From: Plantactinospora mayteni
GTDB lineage: Bacteria > Actinomycetota > Actinomycetes > Mycobacteriales > Micromonosporaceae
NCBI RefSeq assembly: GCF_016862935.1
Contig: NZ_BONX01000026.1
Span: 124,001 to 188,000, forward strand
DNA: 64,000 bases
Direction: 5' to 3'
The translations under genes were made by a program, and so were the position numbers. The notes under the pieces are model-generated. The model was given only the letters and a program-made list of their open reading frames with translations, made no database searches and was not told the origin of the DNA. This document shows, in pieces, positions 8,020 through 16,852 of the stretch; position 1 is the first letter of the stretch; the number at the start of each line of letters is the position of its first letter.

Positions 8020-8603
8020 ATCAGGGTGCGCCTCAACTTAACTTGCAGAACCCGCGAGATGCCTCAGACACGCCGGCAGTGCACTCACATGAACTGGCAG
8101 ACGACACCCGATCTTGCAGCCACGCCGCCGGCTTTGGTTGCGATCCTCGCCCGGCGCGAGCACCGGGCGCAGCATCCCTCCAGGCCCGCAAGAACCACCC
8201 CAAAGCCCCGCAGTTGCGATCCGCGCGCGGCGGGCGCCGAGCGCAACAGACACGGAATCCGCGTCGATCAAAGACCTAGATTTTCAACAACCTCCGACAG
8301 TTCTCGATTGAGACGGCGCTGTCGGCGACTGTTGGGCCCCGGCTATCACCCGCCGGGGATGCCCCTCTCGGGGACAGGCGACGAGCGGGTAACCCAGCGA
8401 CCGATCCGTACGTAGCGACACGAGCCGGCACCGCCGTACTACACGGTTCTGCGCCCCACAATCCGGCCTAGTCATCTCGGACAGCCCGAGGAGCAGCAAC
8501 AATCCCTGCTCAGAGGCGATTTCTTCGGACGCTTCAACACTGGTCGCCGCAGCGTAGTGTGGGGCGCCGTGTGACCACGACTGTGACCACAAGATCGCAA
8601 ATG
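8020..8603. other. Intergenic stretch at the tRNA end of the island, no gene seen
   Basis: About 580 bases without a convincing gene. Open frames exist on both strands, but none reads like a protein and none has a good start. Near its right end is a short direct repeat with two copies of TGTGACCAC (about 8571-8589). It may be decayed element sequence. Confidence 0.4.
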
Positions 8604-8632
8604 ATCGACATCAGTCGATGACTGATGTCGAT
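8604..8632. repeat. Perfect 12-bp inverted repeat next to tRNA-Ala
   Basis: Arms 8604-8615 and 8621-8632 (ATCGACATCAGT and its complement) are perfect and flank a 5-base spacer. It lies 20 bases beyond the 3' end of the tRNA gene. It may be the tRNA terminator or a recombinase or excisionase site of the element that used this tRNA. Confidence 0.6.
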
Positions 8633-8652
8633 TCACCTGTACAAACACAAGG

Positions 8653-8725
8653 TGGAGCCGAGGGGACTCGAACCCCTGACCCCCACACTGCCAGTGTGGT
8701 GCGCTACCAGCTGCGCCACGGCCCC
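8653..8725 (-). tRNA. tRNA-Ala (anticodon GGC)
   Basis: A 73-base cloverleaf on the minus strand, CCA not encoded. The acceptor arm GGGGCCG pairs with CGGCTCC with one G-U pair, the discriminator is A, the D arm is GCGC...GCGC, and the anticodon stem CCACA/TGTGG encloses loop CTGGCAG with anticodon GGC. The T arm AGGGG TTCGAGT CCCCT is intact. Its 3' end faces the decayed island at 4.36-8.6 kb, the usual orientation for integration into the 3' part of a tRNA gene. Confidence 0.95.
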
Positions 8726-8819
8726 TTGCTTTACTGCCTGCCCGGTCTCCCGGGCACCCGCGCAATAGTACACACCCACGCGGGCTCGGTCATCCGAGGG
8801 GCCACCGTGCCGTCTCCGG

Positions 8820-9374
8820 TCAGTTGAGCAGTACGTCCGGCGGGAAGTGCGCCACCGCCGCCATGATTCCGCCCTGGCGGCGGAGCACCATCGGCCACAG
8901 GTCGTCGGGGCGTTCCATGAACGCGTCCCCGGGCAGCGCGTCCAGGACGAACCAGGAGCCCCGGGCGACCTCCTCCTCGACCTGCCCCGGGGACCAGCCC
9001 GAGTAGCCGGCGAAGACGCGTATCCCGGTGACGGAGTCCCGGAGCCGGTCCGGGTCGACCGAGAGGTCAACGGTGCCGACCGACCCGGTGACCTGGTGGA
9101 TGCCCTTCACCCGCTGGGTCGGGGTACGCATCCGGGCCAGGCAGATCGCCGACTCCGGCTGTACCGGACCGCCCTCGAAGAGCACCGCCGGATCCCGGGC
9201 CAGGCCGCCCCAGGCGCCGAGCACCTCGGAGACGGGCACCTCGGTGGCCCGGTTGAGTACCACTCCGAGTGCGCCGCCCGCCTCGTGGGCGACCAGCAGC
9301 ACCACGGTCCGGTCGAAGTTCGGGTCCTTCAGCGCAGGGGTCGCGACCAGCAACTGCCCGGTCATCGACTCCAT
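8820..9374 (-). CDS. YqgE/AlgH family protein (UPF0301)
   Basis: A 184-residue protein of the YqgE/AlgH family. Family stretches are MTGQLLVATPALKDPNFDRT, VVLLVAHEAGGALGVVLNR, LFEGGPVQPESAICL and VFAGYSGWSPGQVEEE. The fold is known but the biochemical role is not; AlgH was linked genetically to alginate regulation in Pseudomonas. The ATG at 9374 was chosen because the family starts at about this point and gives the usual length of 185-190 residues; an upstream GTG would add 26 unrelated residues. It probably follows the 45-residue gene at 9422-9559 in one transcript. Confidence 0.9.
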   Translation of the reverse strand: MESMTGQLLVATPALKDPNFDRTVVLLVAHEAGGALGVVLNRATEVPVSEVLGAWGGLARDPAVLFEGGPVQPESAICLARMRTPTQRVKGIHQVTGSVGTVDLSVDPDRLRDSVTGIRVFAGYSGWSPGQVEEEVARGSWFVLDALPGDAFMERPDDLWPMVLRRQGGIMAAVAHFPPDVLLN

Positions 9375-9421
9375 CGACCGCCCCCCGATCGCCTGCCCCT
9401 CGCCGAACACGCCAGCCACCG

Positions 9422-9559
9422 CTACTCGGCCGGCCCGAGGACCAGGAACCACTCCCCGGGCCGCCGCCGCGTCTCGTCATCGGTCACCACGACCCGGCCC
9501 TTCACCGGCCTCGCCGGATCCGCAGAATCGATGGTGATCCTGCGCGCAGTAAACGCCAT
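9422..9559 (-). CDS. Small 45-residue hypothetical protein
   Basis: The minus strand encodes a clean 45-residue frame from the ATG at 9559, beginning MAFTARRITIDSADPARPVK and ending GEWFLVLGPAE. It is 47 bases upstream of the YqgE start in the same direction and divergent from the phosphorylase gene at 9675. The translation has a natural mix of residues and a short strand-rich centre (KGRVVVTD). It has no recognised domain. It probably forms a two-gene unit with YqgE. Confidence 0.5.
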   Translation of the reverse strand: MAFTARRITIDSADPARPVKGRVVVTDDETRRRPGEWFLVLGPAE

Positions 9560-9674
9560 GCCACGCACCATAGCTTGCGGCACTGGTGCTGGTTAAGGTC
9601 TGTAGGGCTAGTCCACTGAGCGCTTTGACGACAATTGGCAAGCCGGACGAGAGCTGAGCAGGAGAGGCGGGGGC

Positions 9675-10478
9675 ATGGGTCCGCAGGCGGAACTCGCGGT
9701 GATCGGCGGATCCGGGCTCTACGCCCTGTTGGAGGATGCCACCGAGCACCGCGTCGAGACGCCGTACGGGCCGCCGTCCGATCCGGTCACGGTGGCGCAG
9801 GTGGCGGGGCGGGCGGTCGCTTTCCTGCCCCGGCACGGACGCGACCACCGGTTTCCGCCGCATCTGATTCCGTACCGGGCGAACCTGTGGGCGTTGCGGT
9901 CGCTCGGCGTACGCCAGATTCTCGCCCCCTGCGCGGTCGGCGGGCTGCGGCCGGAACTCGGCCCGGGGACGTTCGTGATTCCGGACCAGCTCATCGACCG
10001 GACGAGTGGCCGGGCGCAGACCTACTACGACAGGGGTGCGGTGCACGTCTCGTTCGCCGACCCGTACTGCCCGCGCGGCCGGGACACCGTGCTGGCCGCG
10101 ACGGCCGCGCACGGGATCGAGGCGCACGACGGCGGCACGATGGTGGTGGTGGAGGGGCCGAGGTTCTCCACCCGGGCCGAGTCCCGCTGGTTCTCCGCGA
10201 TCGGTGGCGCGATCATCAACATGACCGGACACCCGGAGGCGGTACTCGCCCGCGAGCTGGCGCTCTGCTACACCGCCGTCGCCCTGGTCACCGACCTCGA
10301 CGCCGGTGTGGAGGGTGGACACGCGGTGACCCAGGAGGAGGTGTTCCGGGTCTTCGGCGAGAACACGGCGCGGCTGCGCGAGGTGTTGCTCGACGCGGTC
10401 GGTCGGCTTTCCGCCGACCGCGACTGCCCGTGCCCGCACAGCCTGGACGGCATCAAGCTGCCGATCGAGCTGCCCTGA
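9675..10478 (+). CDS. mtnP: S-methyl-5'-thioadenosine phosphorylase / purine nucleoside phosphorylase family
   Basis: A 267-residue enzyme of the MTAP/PNP family that cleaves methylthioadenosine (or a related purine nucleoside) with phosphate to the base and a ribose-1-phosphate. Visible family motifs are AVIGGSGLYAL near the N-terminus, FLPRHGRDHRFPPHLIPYRA (phosphate site), ILAPCAVGGLRPELGPGTFV, VVVEGPRFSTRAES and INMTGHPEAVLARELALCY. An NMTxxPE motif is typical, and here it reads NMTGHPE. The closing NPHS-like stretch CPCPHSLDGIKLPIELP also fits. Substrate preference between MTA and hypoxanthine or guanine nucleosides cannot be settled by eye. A ribosome site (GGAGAGG) precedes the ATG. 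It would recycle the by-product of polyamine synthesis. Confidence 0.85.
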   Translation: MGPQAELAVIGGSGLYALLEDATEHRVETPYGPPSDPVTVAQVAGRAVAFLPRHGRDHRFPPHLIPYRANLWALRSLGVRQILAPCAVGGLRPELGPGTFVIPDQLIDRTSGRAQTYYDRGAVHVSFADPYCPRGRDTVLAATAAHGIEAHDGGTMVVVEGPRFSTRAESRWFSAIGGAIINMTGHPEAVLARELALCYTAVALVTDLDAGVEGGHAVTQEEVFRVFGENTARLREVLLDAVGRLSADRDCPCPHSLDGIKLPIELP

Positions 10479-10511
10479 GCACCGGCGCCGGCCGGGGCCG
10501 TCCGAGCCCGG

Positions 10512-11018
10512 TCAGGTCTCCCCACCGATGTCCGTCTGGTACGCCTCGTAGACCAGGTCCGCGCCGCGCTGCCGGTGCCGGGACAGTTCCCGGAGCAGTT
10601 CGGTCGCCCAGTTCCGGAGTTCGGTGACGCTGATCTCCGGCAGGTCGACCCGACCTTGCAGCGCGGCCATCGTGGCGACCACCGCCGCGTGTTCCCGGAT
10701 CAGCACGTGTACGCCCCGAGCCAGCCGCGGCGCGTGGTCCAGCAGTTCGGCGTAGAGCCCGTCCGGTCCCTCGGTGCTCACCATGTGCTCGGCGAAGGCG
10801 CCACGCAGTCCACCCAGGCTGGATCGCACCCGGGGTCGCCAGCCGGGATCCCGGGCCGGCGCCGCGATCGCCTGCTCCAGCACGTGGATCTCGCCCAGCA
10901 GCGCGGCCCGGCGACGGCGGACCATCCGCAACGTGGTCGACCCGCCCGGCGTCCCCGGCGACGGCGACGCGGACCGCACGGATAACGATAGTTGGTGCTG
11001 GTTCGGGTCGGTCGGCAT
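10512..11018 (-). CDS. All-helical protein, possibly hemerythrin-like
   Basis: A 168-residue protein from the ATG at 11018 with a mainly helical pattern. His and Glu residues sit at helix-bundle spacing: LLGEIHVLEQAI, LRGAFAEHMVSTEG, GVHVLIREHAAVVATM and LLRELSRHRQRGADLVYEAY. The arrangement recalls hemerythrin (HHE) proteins, which bind a di-iron centre, but the canonical motif is not complete, so metal binding is a suggestion. It is convergent with the phosphorylase gene, with a 33-base gap. Upstream of 11018 no in-frame start gives family-like sequence. Confidence 0.45.
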   Translation of the reverse strand: MPTDPNQHQLSLSVRSASPSPGTPGGSTTLRMVRRRRAALLGEIHVLEQAIAAPARDPGWRPRVRSSLGGLRGAFAEHMVSTEGPDGLYAELLDHAPRLARGVHVLIREHAAVVATMAALQGRVDLPEISVTELRNWATELLRELSRHRQRGADLVYEAYQTDIGGET

Positions 11019-11282
11019 GACCACCTCCCGCGGATCGGCACCTACCGGATGTAACCCCGATGGTGCGGCCCACCGCGCGCCGCTGTCGACCCTTGCGGCC
11101 CGGCTCATCTGTCCCTTGCCTCCCAGCGGTCGCAGCCGCCCCACCAGCCCCGCCGGAGCCGCTCCGGGACGGCCCTGTGAGCCAGTCGAGGTCGGGCAGA
11201 CGCAGCGACGAGCACCCCGGCTGGATCGGGCAGCGTAAGGGCGGGGCGCCCCGGTCCTGAGGGCCGGCAAACGTAAAGGCGA

Positions 11283-11310
11283 GCGCCCCGGTCCTTCCGG
11301 ACCGGGGCGC
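11283..11310 (-). terminator. Terminator of the tmRNA gene
   Basis: A perfect 12-bp stem (11283-11294 with 11299-11310, arm GCGCCCCGGTCC) closes a 4-base TTCC loop, 11 bases beyond the tmRNA 3' end on the minus strand. Confidence 0.75.
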
Positions 11311-11321
11311 AGCCGTTGTAG

Positions 11322-11694
11322 TGGAGGTGCCGGGAATCGAACCCGGGTCCTTCGTCGCCTTGCCAGGGCTTCTCCGAGCGCAGCTCACTGTGCCTCTACT
11401 CGGCCCCTCCGATCACGCGAGCGAGTCGGTGTGACGGGCCCAGTCGCTGATTAATCTCGCCGCACGGACCCCGCGACCGGGTCCGGTTGGCCAGCCTCCT
11501 AGCTGATGCCGGCTAACTGGGTCGAAGGCACTCCCAGGCCGACAGACTTGCTACCCGCCTCAGGCGGCGAGAGCGAAGTCAGCGCGATTGTGCTTGGCGC
11601 TTATTGGTTTCCGACGAACGATTCTCGAGACGACGTCGGCTTCCTCGGCTCGCTTCCCCTGCCGTAACGTACGAAGTCGAAACCAGTCACCCCC
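11322..11694 (-). ncRNA. ssrA: Transfer-messenger RNA (tmRNA)
   Basis: A 373-base one-piece tmRNA on the minus strand. The 5' end GGGGGTGACTGGTTTCGACT and the 3' end TTCGATTCCCGGCACCTCCA pair as an alanine-type acceptor arm (GGGGGUG with CACCUCC, one G-U). CCA is not encoded, and the T arm CCGGG TTCGATT CCCGG is intact. The tag frame reads AKHNRADFALAA and then TGA, assuming GCC is the resume codon. It rescues stalled ribosomes together with SmpB, whose gene lies about 200 bases upstream on the same strand. Confidence 0.95.
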
Positions 11695-11900
11695 TGTGTC
11701 CTACCGGCCCGGAAGCGGACCGGTGGAGTTTCCGCACCGCCTGTCGGCGGCCACCCCAAGCCTAACGCCTCGCCCCGCCGACTTCATTCCAGATACCGTC
11801 CCGCCACACCGGCCGAACCGGACGAGCCGGCGGTAACGTCCGTCACAGCCGTCCCAGGCGTGACGCCACACCTCGGCGCCGACGTCCCCGGGTCAGCCGG

Positions 11901-12377
11901 TCACGCCATGCCCTTGCCACGCCGTCCGGCGACGCGGGAGATCTCCCGGTCGGCGTCCCGCTTGGCCAGATCCTGCCGCTTGTCGTACGACTTCTTGCCC
12001 TTGGCCAGGCCGATCTCGACCTTGGCCCAGCCGTCCGAGAAGTAGACCGAGAGCGGGACCAGGGTCAGGCCGCTCTCCTTCAGCTTGCCGATCAGCCGGC
12101 TGATCTCCTGGCGGTTGAGCAGCAGTTTGCGGGTACGCCGGGGTTCGTGGTTGGTCCACGTCCCCTGGGCGTACTCCGGGATGTGCATGCCGTGCAGGTA
12201 GATCTCGCCGTCCCGCTCCTGGGCGAAGGCGTCGACCAGGGACGCCCGGCCGGCGCGCAGCGACTTGACCTCGGTGCCGGTCAGCGCCATGCCCGCCTCG
12301 TAGATGTCGAGGATGGCGTAGTCGTGCCGCGCCTTGCGGTTGGAGGCGACGACCTTCCGCCCCTTCTCCCGTGGCAT
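11901..12377 (-). CDS. smpB: SsrA-binding protein SmpB
   Basis: A 158-residue SmpB, the tmRNA partner in trans-translation. It has the OB-fold stretches [40 protein letters not shown] and [17 protein letters not shown], then [16 protein letters not shown] basic C-terminal tail ([19 protein letters not shown]) enters the decoding centre. The ATG at 12377 gives the usual length; the upstream start would add 20 residues without similarity. It lies between ftsX and ssrA, the order known from other actinobacteria (Rv3100c in M. tuberculosis). Confidence 0.95.
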   Translation of the reverse strand: MPREKGRKVVASNRKARHDYAILDIYEAGMALTGTEVKSLRAGRASLVDAFAQERDGEIYLHGMHIPEYAQGTWTNHEPRRTRKLLLNRQEISRLIGKLKESGLTLVPLSVYFSDGWAKVEIGLAKGKKSYDKRQDLAKRDADREISRVAGRRGKGMA

Positions 12378-12512
12378 CGGCACACACCCCTTCCTCGTCG
12401 TACCCGTGGACAACCGCGCAATGCTACCTCGCGGCACAGGGCCCCCGGCTCGCGCTTTTCAGGCGTGCCAGGAGCCCTGTGGTCGATCGACGGCCGCGAC
12501 CGCGGCGGAGCG

Positions 12513-13388
12513 CTAGACCCTCAGGTAGAACCGGAGCGTCACCCAGGCGGTGACGGCGCTGACCAGACCACCGACCCCGGCCATGAACGGGAACATCAGC
12601 AGCACCGTGCTCCACTCGATCGGGGTGAGCAGGTCGGTCAGGTCCCGCAGCGAGCCGTCGAGCAGGAAGATCTTGCCCAGTACGAGCGCGCCGAACCCGA
12701 TGATCGCGCCGAGCATGCCGGCAACCACGGCCTCCAGCACGAACGGTGCCTGGATGAACCAGTTGGACGCACCGACCAGCTTCATCACCGCGACCTCACG
12801 GCGCTTGCTGTACGCGGCCACCTGGATCGTGTTCGCGACCAGCAGCAGCGCGGCGATCGCCATGATCGAGGCCGAGACCAGCGCCATGTTCTGGATCGCA
12901 CCGAGGATGCTGAAGATCTGTTCCAGCAGCCGGCGCTGGTCGATGATGTCGTCGATCCCCTCGCGGTCCTTGTAGTTGTTGAGGATCTGCTCGTACTGTT
13001 CCGGGTTGACCAGGTTGATCCGGAACGACTCCGGGAGCTTGTCCGCCTGTACCGCCTTGACGAGGTCGGGCGAGTCCGCGAAGAGCTTCTGGAAGCGCTC
13101 GTACGCCTCCTGCTTTGACTCGTACTTGACCTGCCGGACGAGCGGGTCGCCCTCCAGCGCGGTCTGTAGTTCGGTGCGCTGCTGTTCCGTCACCCCGGCG
13201 GTGAGGAAGATCGACACCTCGATGTCCTTGTAGTACGCGTCTTTCATGGCGTCGACCTGGAGGTACATCAGGCCGCTCGCGCCGAGCATGGTGAGTGAGA
13301 CCGCCATCGTGATGATCATCGCGATGGTCATGGTCACGTTGCGCCACAGCCCGACCAACACCTCGGACAGGACGTATTTCAAGCGCAT
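12513..13388 (-). CDS. ftsX: Cell division protein FtsX
   Basis: A 291-residue permease-like protein of the FtsEX complex, which couples cytoplasmic ATP hydrolysis to activation of peptidoglycan hydrolases (RipC in mycobacteria) at the septum. The first transmembrane helix is at about residues 19-43. An extracytoplasmic domain follows, with DIEVSIFLTAGVTEQQ and a LVRQVKYESKQEAYERF motif. Three further helices are near 168-192, 212-240 and 262-285. The start MRLKYVLSEVLVGLWRNVTM is typical for actinobacterial FtsX. It is about 100 bases downstream of ftsE. Confidence 0.95.
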   Translation of the reverse strand: MRLKYVLSEVLVGLWRNVTMTIAMIITMAVSLTMLGASGLMYLQVDAMKDAYYKDIEVSIFLTAGVTEQQRTELQTALEGDPLVRQVKYESKQEAYERFQKLFADSPDLVKAVQADKLPESFRINLVNPEQYEQILNNYKDREGIDDIIDQRRLLEQIFSILGAIQNMALVSASIMAIAALLLVANTIQVAAYSKRREVAVMKLVGASNWFIQAPFVLEAVVAGMLGAIIGFGALVLGKIFLLDGSLRDLTDLLTPIEWSTVLLMFPFMAGVGGLVSAVTAWVTLRFYLRV

Positions 13389-13491
13389 CGGGGGGTTCCT
13401 TCCGGATCTCCGCAGGGGTCGTTCGTCGTCGAATCAGGGCCGGTGCCGGGTCGGACCGAGGGCTGGTCCGCGCCGGTACGACGGGGCGCGG

Positions 13492-14172
13492 TCAGCCGTA
13501 GACGCCCCGGGCCTGGTCACGCACGATGCGACCACTCTCGATCTCGATGACGCGACGGCGCATCTGGTTGACGATGTTGGAGTCGTGGGTGACCATCACG
13601 ACCGTGGTACCGGTGCGGTTGATCCGGTCCAGCAGGCGCATGATCTCGATCGAGGTGTCCGGGTCGAGGTTTCCGGTGGGCTCGTCGGCCAGCAGGATCA
13701 GTGGCCGGTTGACGAAGGCCCGCGCCACCGCGACGCGCTGCTGCTCACCGCCGGAGAGTTCGTGCGGGTAGCGGTGCTCCTTGCCGCCGAGCCCGACCAG
13801 TTCCAGCACCTCGGGGACGACCCGGCGGGCGACCGCCTTGGTCTTGCCGATGACCTCGAGGGCGAACGCGACGTTCTCGTACGCGGTGCGGTTGGGCAGC
13901 AGCCGGAAGTCCTGGAAGACACAGCCGATCGAGCGCCGAAAGTTCGGGATCTTCCAGGAGCGCATCGAGGTGACGTCCTTCTGGTTGACCATCACGCGCC
14001 CCTTGTTGGGGGTCACCTCGTGCAGCAGCAGCTTGATGATTGTCGACTTGCCGGAACCGGAGGGACCGATGAAGAAGACGAACTCACCCTTCTCGATCGA
14101 GACCGACACGCTGTCGAGCGATGGCCGGGACGCCTTCGGGTACGTCTTCGTCACTTGCTCAAGCTGAATCAC
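13492..14172 (-). CDS. ftsE: Cell division ATP-binding protein FtsE
   Basis: A 226-residue ABC ATPase partner of FtsX. It shows Walker [11 protein letters not shown]-loop [20 protein letters not shown], signature [15 protein letters not shown], Walker [14 protein letters not shown] and switch His in [11 protein letters not shown]. The GTG at 14172 (translated [12 protein letters not shown]) was chosen because FtsE proteins begin at this strand and the length then matches M. tuberculosis FtsE (229 residues). A TTG at 14208 would add 12 residues without similarity. Confidence 0.95.
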   Translation of the reverse strand: MIQLEQVTKTYPKASRPSLDSVSVSIEKGEFVFFIGPSGSGKSTIIKLLLHEVTPNKGRVMVNQKDVTSMRSWKIPNFRRSIGCVFQDFRLLPNRTAYENVAFALEVIGKTKAVARRVVPEVLELVGLGGKEHRYPHELSGGEQQRVAVARAFVNRPLILLADEPTGNLDPDTSIEIMRLLDRINRTGTTVVMVTHDSNIVNQMRRRVIEIESGRIVRDQARGVYG

Positions 14173-14336
14173 GGGTGGTGAGTCTACGCGTCGTAACGAA
14201 AAGGCCAAGCCCGGAGCCCGGCCTGTCCGGGCGACATTTATCGTGAAACTGCAGTGCGTCCGGCCTTCCTCACGCCCCGCACACGGAAACGATCACCGAT
14301 CTCGACGCACCGCAGCGACGCGGACGCGAGCCGTGT

Positions 14337-15458
14337 TCACGCGGCGTCACCGGCGAGCTGACGCTGCTTGCGCCACCGGATGCCGGCCTCGATAAACCCG
14401 TCCAAATCACCGTCGAACACCGAGGCCGGGTTGCCGGTCTCCTGCTCGGTACGCAGATCCTTCACCATCTGATACGGGTGCAGGACGTACGACCGCATCT
14501 GGTCGCCCCACGACCCGGCGGCGTCGGTCTTCAGGCCCTCGAGTTTCGCCTGCTCCTCCTGGCGCTTCCGCTCCAGCAGCCGGGCCTGGAGCACGCGCAG
14601 CGCGGACGCCTTGTTCTGGAGTTGGGACTTCTCGTTCTGGCAGGTGACCACGATCCCGGTCGGGATGTGGGTGATCCGTACCGCCGAGTCGGTGGTGTTC
14701 ACGCTCTGCCCACCCGGACCTGACGAACGGTAGACGTCGACCCGCAGCTCGTTTTCCGGAATGTCGATATGGTCCGTCTGTTCGGTAACCGGCAGCACCT
14801 CGACCCCGGCAAAGCTGGTCTGCCGGCGCCCCTGGTTGTCGAACGGGCTGATCCGGACCAGCCGGTGCGTGCCGGACTCGACACTGAGCGTGCCGTACGC
14901 GTACGGGACCTTGACCGCGAAGGTGGCCGACTTCAGGCCCGCCTCCTCGGCGTACGACGTCTCGTAGACCTCGGTCGGGTAGCCGTGCCGCTCGGCCCAG
15001 CGCAGGTACATCCGGAGCAGCATCTCGGCGAAGTCCGCCGCGTCCACGCCACCGGCACCCGCCCGGATCGCGACCAGTGCCTCCCGGGAGTCGTACTCCC
15101 CGGACAGCAGGGTACGAACCTCCATCTCCTGGATGGCCTTGGTCAGCCCGCCGATCTCCGTCTCGACCTCGCGGAGCACGCCCGCATCAGCCTCCGCCTC
15201 GGCGAGTTCCAGCAGCACCCGGGCGTCGTCGAGCCGACCGCGCAGGCTCTCCAGCTTGCTGATCTCTCCGTTGACGTACGAAAGCTTGGAGGTCACCTCC
15301 TGCGCACGGGCCTGGTCGTCCCACAGGTCCGGCGCGGAGGCCGCCTCCTCCAGCTCCGCCTTGGCCTGACGCAGCCGATCAACATCGAGGACGGCCTCGA
15401 TGTTGCGGAGCGTAGCGTCAAGATCCTTGAGTTGGTCGGCGTATTCGGCAGCGGTCAC
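14337..15458 (-). CDS. prfB: Peptide chain release factor 2
   Basis: RF2 releases finished proteins at UGA and UAA codons. The protein (373 residues from the GTG at 15458) has the helical domain 1, the stop-codon-reading SPF tripeptide in [17 protein letters not shown], and the GGQ peptidyl-transferase motif in [19 protein letters not shown]. The frame is continuous; there is no in-frame UGA or programmed frameshift near the start, as is normal in actinobacteria. An in-frame TTG at 15467 adds three residues and is an alternative start; neither has a strong ribosome site. It lies upstream of ftsE, as in M. tuberculosis. Confidence 0.95.
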   Translation of the reverse strand: MTAAEYADQLKDLDATLRNIEAVLDVDRLRQAKAELEEAASAPDLWDDQARAQEVTSKLSYVNGEISKLESLRGRLDDARVLLELAEAEADAGVLREVETEIGGLTKAIQEMEVRTLLSGEYDSREALVAIRAGAGGVDAADFAEMLLRMYLRWAERHGYPTEVYETSYAEEAGLKSATFAVKVPYAYGTLSVESGTHRLVRISPFDNQGRRQTSFAGVEVLPVTEQTDHIDIPENELRVDVYRSSGPGGQSVNTTDSAVRITHIPTGIVVTCQNEKSQLQNKASALRVLQARLLERKRQEEQAKLEGLKTDAAGSWGDQMRSYVLHPYQMVKDLRTEQETGNPASVFDGDLDGFIEAGIRWRKQRQLAGDAA

Positions 15459-15578
15459 GACAGTCAAGAGTACTGGTCGTCCGCAGCACCGGGTCGGCGC
15501 CGGCGGCGAAGCGCTTCGGCGCGTCCACCGGGCGCCCGCCAGGCGTCGTCCGGACCGGTCGGCCGGGCCGGAGCCGGG

Positions 15579-16091
15579 TCAGACCGGCGCGCTCTTCAGC
15601 CAGGACAGGGCCGCCTTGTGGTACGCGACCGCGAACTCCAGGGCGGCGGCACCGTACGAGTCACCGGACTTCTTGGCGTCCCGGGCCTGCTCCCGGGCTG
15701 CCGCGAGCGCCTCGGTGTGGTAGTCGTTTGCGCTGCTCACCAGGGTGCGCAACTGGGTGGCCGAGTGCTGCGGGCCGAAGGCCACCCGCAGCGCGGTCGG
15801 GTTACGCACCGTGTCGCGCCCCGGCGTCTCGGTGAGCCAGCGGGAAAACGTCCGTTTCCCGGCCGCCGTGATCGCGTACGGCTGGCTGGACCGGGGGCCG
15901 GGCTTGCCGAGCCGGACCAGTCCCTGCTCGGCCAGGGCCGGCAACTCCCGGTAGACCTGGCTCCGGGTCATCGACCAGTACGGCGCCAGGCGCCGCTCGG
16001 CGGCGGCCATCAGCTGGCCGCCTGTCATCGGTCCTTCGTGGAGCAGCCCGAGTAGGGCTGCCGCGGTGGGATTGATTGCAACATCCGCCAT
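15579..16091 (-). CDS. PadR-family transcriptional regulator
   Basis: A 170-residue regulator. The N-terminal winged helix (about residues 8-85) reads TAAALLGLLHEGPMTGGQLM, YWSMTRSQVYRELPALAEQG and LVRLGKPGPRSSQPYAITAA, typical for PadR. A C-terminal helical dimer domain follows (about 90-170), with NPTALRVAFGP and FAVAYHKAALSWLKS. PadR proteins repress efflux or stress genes and respond to small ligands. No obvious target gene is adjacent, and it stands alone between prfB and the pruA region. The ATG at 16091 is the first start that fits the domain. Confidence 0.9.
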   Translation of the reverse strand: MADVAINPTAAALLGLLHEGPMTGGQLMAAAERRLAPYWSMTRSQVYRELPALAEQGLVRLGKPGPRSSQPYAITAAGKRTFSRWLTETPGRDTVRNPTALRVAFGPQHSATQLRTLVSSANDYHTEALAAAREQARDAKKSGDSYGAAALEFAVAYHKAALSWLKSAPV

Positions 16092-16519
16092 GCCCTCCAC
16101 GCTGCCACTTTGCCGGCGCCGCGTCCAGGATTTGGCACTATCCGCTGGTCGGCGTCTCCATTGTGCACTGTTCTTGGGCGACAGTCGGCTGAGGACGATC
16201 GATGAATCGGCGACTCCGGGGCATGGCGGAGCCGACCACCCGGCGGCCTGTCCGGCCCCGGTGGACCCCGTCCCCGCGCCCTCGACGGGCCGCACCGCGC
16301 GGATCCCGGCGCCCGCACCCGCGCGGTCCCGCCGGCTCCGGCGCACCTCTCCCGACCATCGTCGGCGATCCGGACCGGATACCTCCGGCGGTCCGGCGGG
16401 TCGGGTACGTACCCTGGGGTCCGCTCCCGTCCGGGCCACTACCCGCCCGCTACCGGTCGACAGTCGCGGCACCCCGGTCTGGCAAGTGCCAATTTGGGAG
16501 GTTAGTAAAGTTTCATCGC
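16092..16519. other. Intergenic region upstream of the PadR gene
   Basis: About 430 bases with no convincing gene on either strand. The part next to the PadR start (16092-16200) is less GC-rich and is the likely promoter region. The rest is very rich in CCG/CGG and shows no clear hairpin. Confidence 0.4.
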
Positions 16520-16818
16520 TTATGTGGGCTTTTGCCGGAAGGCTGTGGCGGGAGGCCGGCGGCGGTGGCCGAGCCGCGGCCCCCAGGTGACCTGGTCGGC
16601 GGCGGCCCCGGGCAGCGCGGTCAGCCCGTCCAGGGCCGGCTCGATGCCCCGCAGCCGTCGACGCAGGTCCTCCCCCTCGACCAACTCCAGCACCAGCGCC
16701 CGCTCCGGCCCCTGCCCGAGCACGTCGCGGCGGCGTACCAGGCAGGGTGGTCGAGACCGGCGACGATCTCCCTCTCGGCGACGAACGCGACCACCAGGTC
16801 CCGTGGCCGGGCTGGCAC
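16520..16818 (-). pseudogene. Protein-kinase-like N-lobe remnant, frameshifted
   Basis: From about 16818 one frame reads ARPRDLVVAFVAEREIVAGL and DHPA. One base over it continues LVRRRDVLGQGPERALVLEL and VEGEDLRRRLRGIEPALD. Together they match the C-helix to hinge part of a bacterial Ser/Thr kinase: a helix with conserved Glu, then LDHPxLV, then a hinge ALVLELVEGEDL. The glycine loop and the lysine strand upstream and the whole catalytic loop downstream are missing. The shift is near 16741. It sits between pruA and an empty region and is most likely a leftover fragment. Confidence 0.4.
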
Positions 16819-16852
16819 GAACCGGGGACGCCGGGCGGGACCGGGAGCGGGC

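Noticed and set aside
8284-8592. A 102-residue minus-strand frame next to the tRNA
   Set aside because: It has no convincing start, its composition is unlike proteins here, and it overlaps the short direct repeats at the island edge.
4300-8640. A second copy of the tRNA-Ala 3' end as an attachment repeat
   Set aside because: Short matches such as ATTCGAACCC at 7772 lie inside the TnsA-like gene and do not extend. No copy longer than about 10 bases was found by eye.
12147-14181. Long plus-strand frames opposite smpB, ftsX and ftsE
   Set aside because: They cover conserved minus-strand genes and show no protein-family character.
14337-15467. Programmed frameshift in prfB
   Set aside because: The frame is open throughout, with no internal TGA near codon 25, as known for actinobacteria.
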